From: Patagioenas fasciata | Taxonomy: Eukaryota > Chordata > Aves > Columbiformes > Columbidae | Direction: 5' to 3' | DNA: 64,000 nt | Assembly: GCF_037038585.1 (NCBI RefSeq) | Contig: NC_092524.1 | Coordinates: 47,391,001 to 47,455,000 of the forward strand | In this document: positions 60,871 through 64,000 of the stretch, piece after piece | Layout of the letters: every line of letters starts with the position of its first letter | Position numbering within the stretch: position 1 is the stretch's first letter | Notes under the pieces: generated by a model | What the model was told of the DNA's origin: nothing | Databases searched by the model: none | Seen by the model: only the letters and a program-made list of their open reading frames with translations | Position numbers and translations under genes: made by a program

Positions 60871-63748
60871 AAACTCCTTCTCCTCTTTGATAAATCCTAA
60901 AATTATATAAAACTTATAATTTACTAGATACAGAAACCAGCTAAAATTAGCCACATTAATTCAGTTCTGCCTTGCACTTTTTAGCTGCCTCCCACAACAG
61001 AGGATAAAATTTGATGTCTATAATTTTGAGAGATTAATAATAATGAACACTGCAAATTTTGCTCATCAACATGCTGCACATTAAGAGGTACGAGTCATCT
61101 AGCCTAAACGGCTCAAAGCTGCTGACTGAGGTATTCTGCCCACAAAAGGTGAAGACCTACAACCTGCCAAACCCCGAAATAATACACATCCGCTTCTTAT
61201 GTACCCTGGCAACCAAAGAATGAGTCAAACTTGCCAGGGCACTTTGCTCAATATACATAAAATGCTCGACTGAATTTTAGCTACAACTCAACATGGCTTT
61301 GGAGTTATTTTAACCTGTGGCCAATCCCCACATGAATGTCCAAACTGCCTAGCCACAGAAATAACAAGCATAGCAAAGCCAGGTTCAAAGTGTTTTCTCT
61401 TCACATCTAAATCTAAGATAAATGTTATTCATGCCACACTGTGCAAATATAACTGCAAGGACTCCAGCTCTAAAAATAGAAGTGGTAGGAAAGTAAGAAC
61501 TAGTAATGAATGGTATTACTGCTACTTCTGTCCAAATAAGAATGAATAAAATGCTTTGCAGAGTTAATGACACTTCCCTTTGCAGCAATTAGTCTCACAA
61601 AATGTATCAAAAGAACCTGGCCAGAATAAACTTCATCACGGTGTTGCTGTGATTATTTTTTAAAGCAAATAAAAACAACAAATTGAGGAAATTTCTAAAG
61701 CAAAAGCAGTAATGTGTGGCAAGAGAATTTAGAATTATGTTCTGAAATAAAAGAAAGTCTGGAAGCAGGGACCAGTCAACACTCTCAACAAATCAGACAC
61801 TGTGGTAAGTCACATTCAGTATGTTCTACTTGCAAGCATTTAAACCTGTCTTAGGGTGGAGTTATGATTTAGATGTTGTGAGACCCAAAGCTGCCTCTTA
61901 CCTCTCACCCCCAAGAGCCTCAGCTCAGATTTTTTTTTTTTTTTTTAAAGCACAGAACTGAGCCTGAATTTATCACAAAACTAAGCAGGTTAGAAGAACT
62001 AATAGTATTTTGGCTGGGACAGTAAGAAAAAGAAGTAGTTGCCAGGAGGACCAATTAGCTAACAAACTACCTAACACCACTCTGAACTTTATTTATAGAT
62101 GCAAACTGACTACTTGCCAAGTTTTCAGAAAAAGAACCTACCTCCCTGAAGCTACTGCAACCAACAAGTTTATACAACCACTCCTTGAAAAAAACCCTTT
62201 AATAATCTGCAGTGTTAGGGCCACGTAATTTATCACAAACAGATGGTGTGCTGTCAATAAAGGAGGGGCTGCTATCATTCCAGGACAGAATAATTACCTT
62301 CCCTTTGAACCAAGGACAATGTTTTCAATAAAAACCCAAAGCTGTATAATGCAACTTCCGGTCTGTCAGACTCCCACTGTGCAGCCCCAGGATTCATTAG
62401 ACTCACAGAAGTGAAGGAGACCATTTGTTAAAAGCACAGCACAAGTCTCTCAGAGAGGGCATTGATTATATACAATTTAAAAAATTTAAAGAGGCATTTT
62501 GAACCTTCTCTAAAAGCTTTTTGCATAGACTTTTTCCACCACAAGTTTTACAGGGAAAGTAGCTGTACTGCATTAAAATGCTACCTATGTCCTGGGCCTT
62601 TTAAGTAGACTATGGTAGATCTCCACTGTTCTGGTACACACCTCTTCTGGCTCTGCATCTTTGCATCTCAAAAGCAGGAGTAGCAACATTTATCATGAGA
62701 GAAAGACTAATAGGCAAGCACAGAGAATTCAAGGTTAGCTAGTAATTGAAACTAAAGGACTGAAAGCTGTCTCTTCCAGATCGAAAGACCACTAGGCTGA
62801 CATTCCTCTGACATATCTAGAGACAAATCCCAGTTTACTTTACTGGAGTAATTCAGAGAACTGGACCTTGCAGTGCAATTAAACAAGTTATAGTACTACT
62901 AAATGGTACCTTCACTTTGAGCAGTGCAAGAGACTGGAAGAATTTCACTACATACTAAATTTCCCCCAGAGCTTCAAACTCTGCCAAATAAAAAGAAGTA
63001 ATTATTTGAACACTCATAACATTTTCTGAGTCTGCTTCCAAGCCGAATTTTGACTTTCAGCTTCCCCTTCTTTCAGCAGTACATATTTAATGAAGTGGTT
63101 AAGAAACACATCCTCTCTTCAAAACAGCAGAACATTCTGTTCATCTTGGAAGGCTAGAAGAATAACTATTGAGTGTGGGAAATTAAAGGTGAGCTACAAG
63201 CCCAAGTGTGACCGTTTCCAGGAATTACATGTAACAGAATAGAAATGTTCATGTAGTTTTAGTGTTAAGATGGTAGCGAATGTTATCGAAGATGGTTTAG
63301 CCCAGTTTACTCTTGACTGACTCTCTAAGATCAAATCAGCACATTCTTATTTTCATGCAGCAGTTGCCTAAAGGACACTACTCAGATTCTATTATATTTT
63401 ACATGTGATTTACAGCCTACAGAAGAAGATGCACGATAGAAGAGGGAAAAAAAAAAATCAAACCAAACCAACACAACAGTTGAACAGCACTTAAGATTTT
63501 GCACAAATGTCAACTGGTGTACATTTCAGGTCATCACCGCCAGGAGCTGCCATCAGTAGCTGATGGCTTACCACCCAGAAGACCACAACTAATAAAAAAG
63601 GTTAAAAGGATAAAAGCACAAGATCTCTTTGTCCTCATAAGAAGCACAGTTTTGTGCATGAACAAAGAGCTTCACAGGGAAAGAACATGTAGTTTCCTCT
63701 GTAGGAACCAGCAAGGGTGGCTCTTACCTTGGGATACTGGGGTTCATC

Positions 63749-63816
63749 CCCACCAGAACTTCATAAACATCACTGGGAAAATCCCACCAGAACTTCATAA
63801 ACATCACTGGGAAAAT
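63749..63816. repeat. Perfect 34-bp tandem duplication
   Basis: Two identical copies of a 34-bp unit starting CCCACCAGAACTTCATAAAC (63749-63782 and 63783-63816). No difference between copies, which suggests a recent event or an assembly artefact. Confidence 0.95.
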
Positions 63817-64000
63817 CTCTTTGTTGTTCTTTCTTAACGAGTACACACAGTGGGGACATGACATAACATAACAGAGACAGCAAGTAAAAAACTTCCATGG
63901 AGACAGAGAGAGATACAGATCTATTTTTACTAACCCTTAAAACTCTTCTCATGAGTTTGGGCATTTCTTGCACCTATACGGTAGCCTTCAATGGAGATTT

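Noticed and set aside
63727-63973. Possible SPTLC2 exon with a donor-like AAGGTAAGAG on the - strand
   Set aside because: The - strand translation does not resemble the expected SPTLC2 segment and the 34-bp duplication changes the frame.

Overview
The window is vertebrate nuclear DNA, almost certainly from a bird. It has intron-split genes with GT/AG splice sites, six CR1 LINE fragments (several with the typical avian CR1 3' tail), moderate intron sizes and a strong CpG island. The gene order AHSA1(+), ISM2(-), SPTLC2(-) is the order known on human 14q24.3. I cannot name the species.

Layout. Positions 1-3560 hold the 3' end of AHSA1 on the + strand: the last five coding exons and a short 3' UTR. 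The 5' exons lie before the window. A 192-bp palindromic hAT-like DNA transposon sits in the first AHSA1 intron seen. About 3.6-9.85 kb is the tail-to-tail interval between AHSA1 and ISM2, with two CR1 pieces and no recognised gene. From about 9.85 to 31.5 kb lies ISM2 (isthmin 2) on the - strand. It appears complete: six coding exons give 497 residues with signal peptide, basic and acidic linkers, a TSP1 repeat and an AMOP domain. Its first intron is 14.75 kb and it starts in a CpG island (about 31.6-32.7 kb). From about 33.85 kb to the end lies the 3' part of SPTLC2 on the - strand: a 6.2-kb 3' UTR, the last three coding exons (40034-40153, 45290-45419, 47478-47613), and then more than 16 kb of AT-rich intron with no further recognisable exon.

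The three genes do not form a pathway. AHSA1 is an Hsp90 co-chaperone, ISM2 a secreted protein, and SPTLC2 a subunit of serine palmitoyltransferase in the ER. Their proximity is conserved synteny. Base composition changes along the window: the ISM2 part is GC-rich and the SPTLC2 introns and 3' UTR are AT-rich.

I found no bacterial-type system, CRISPR array, RNA gene or intact mobile element. The more interesting signals are the palindromic hAT element with an 8-bp target duplication, the expanded acidic codon run in ISM2, the open in-frame upstream start of ISM2, a 26-base G tract just past the SPTLC2 poly(A) site, and a CTCF-like motif in a GC-rich pocket of the last intron.
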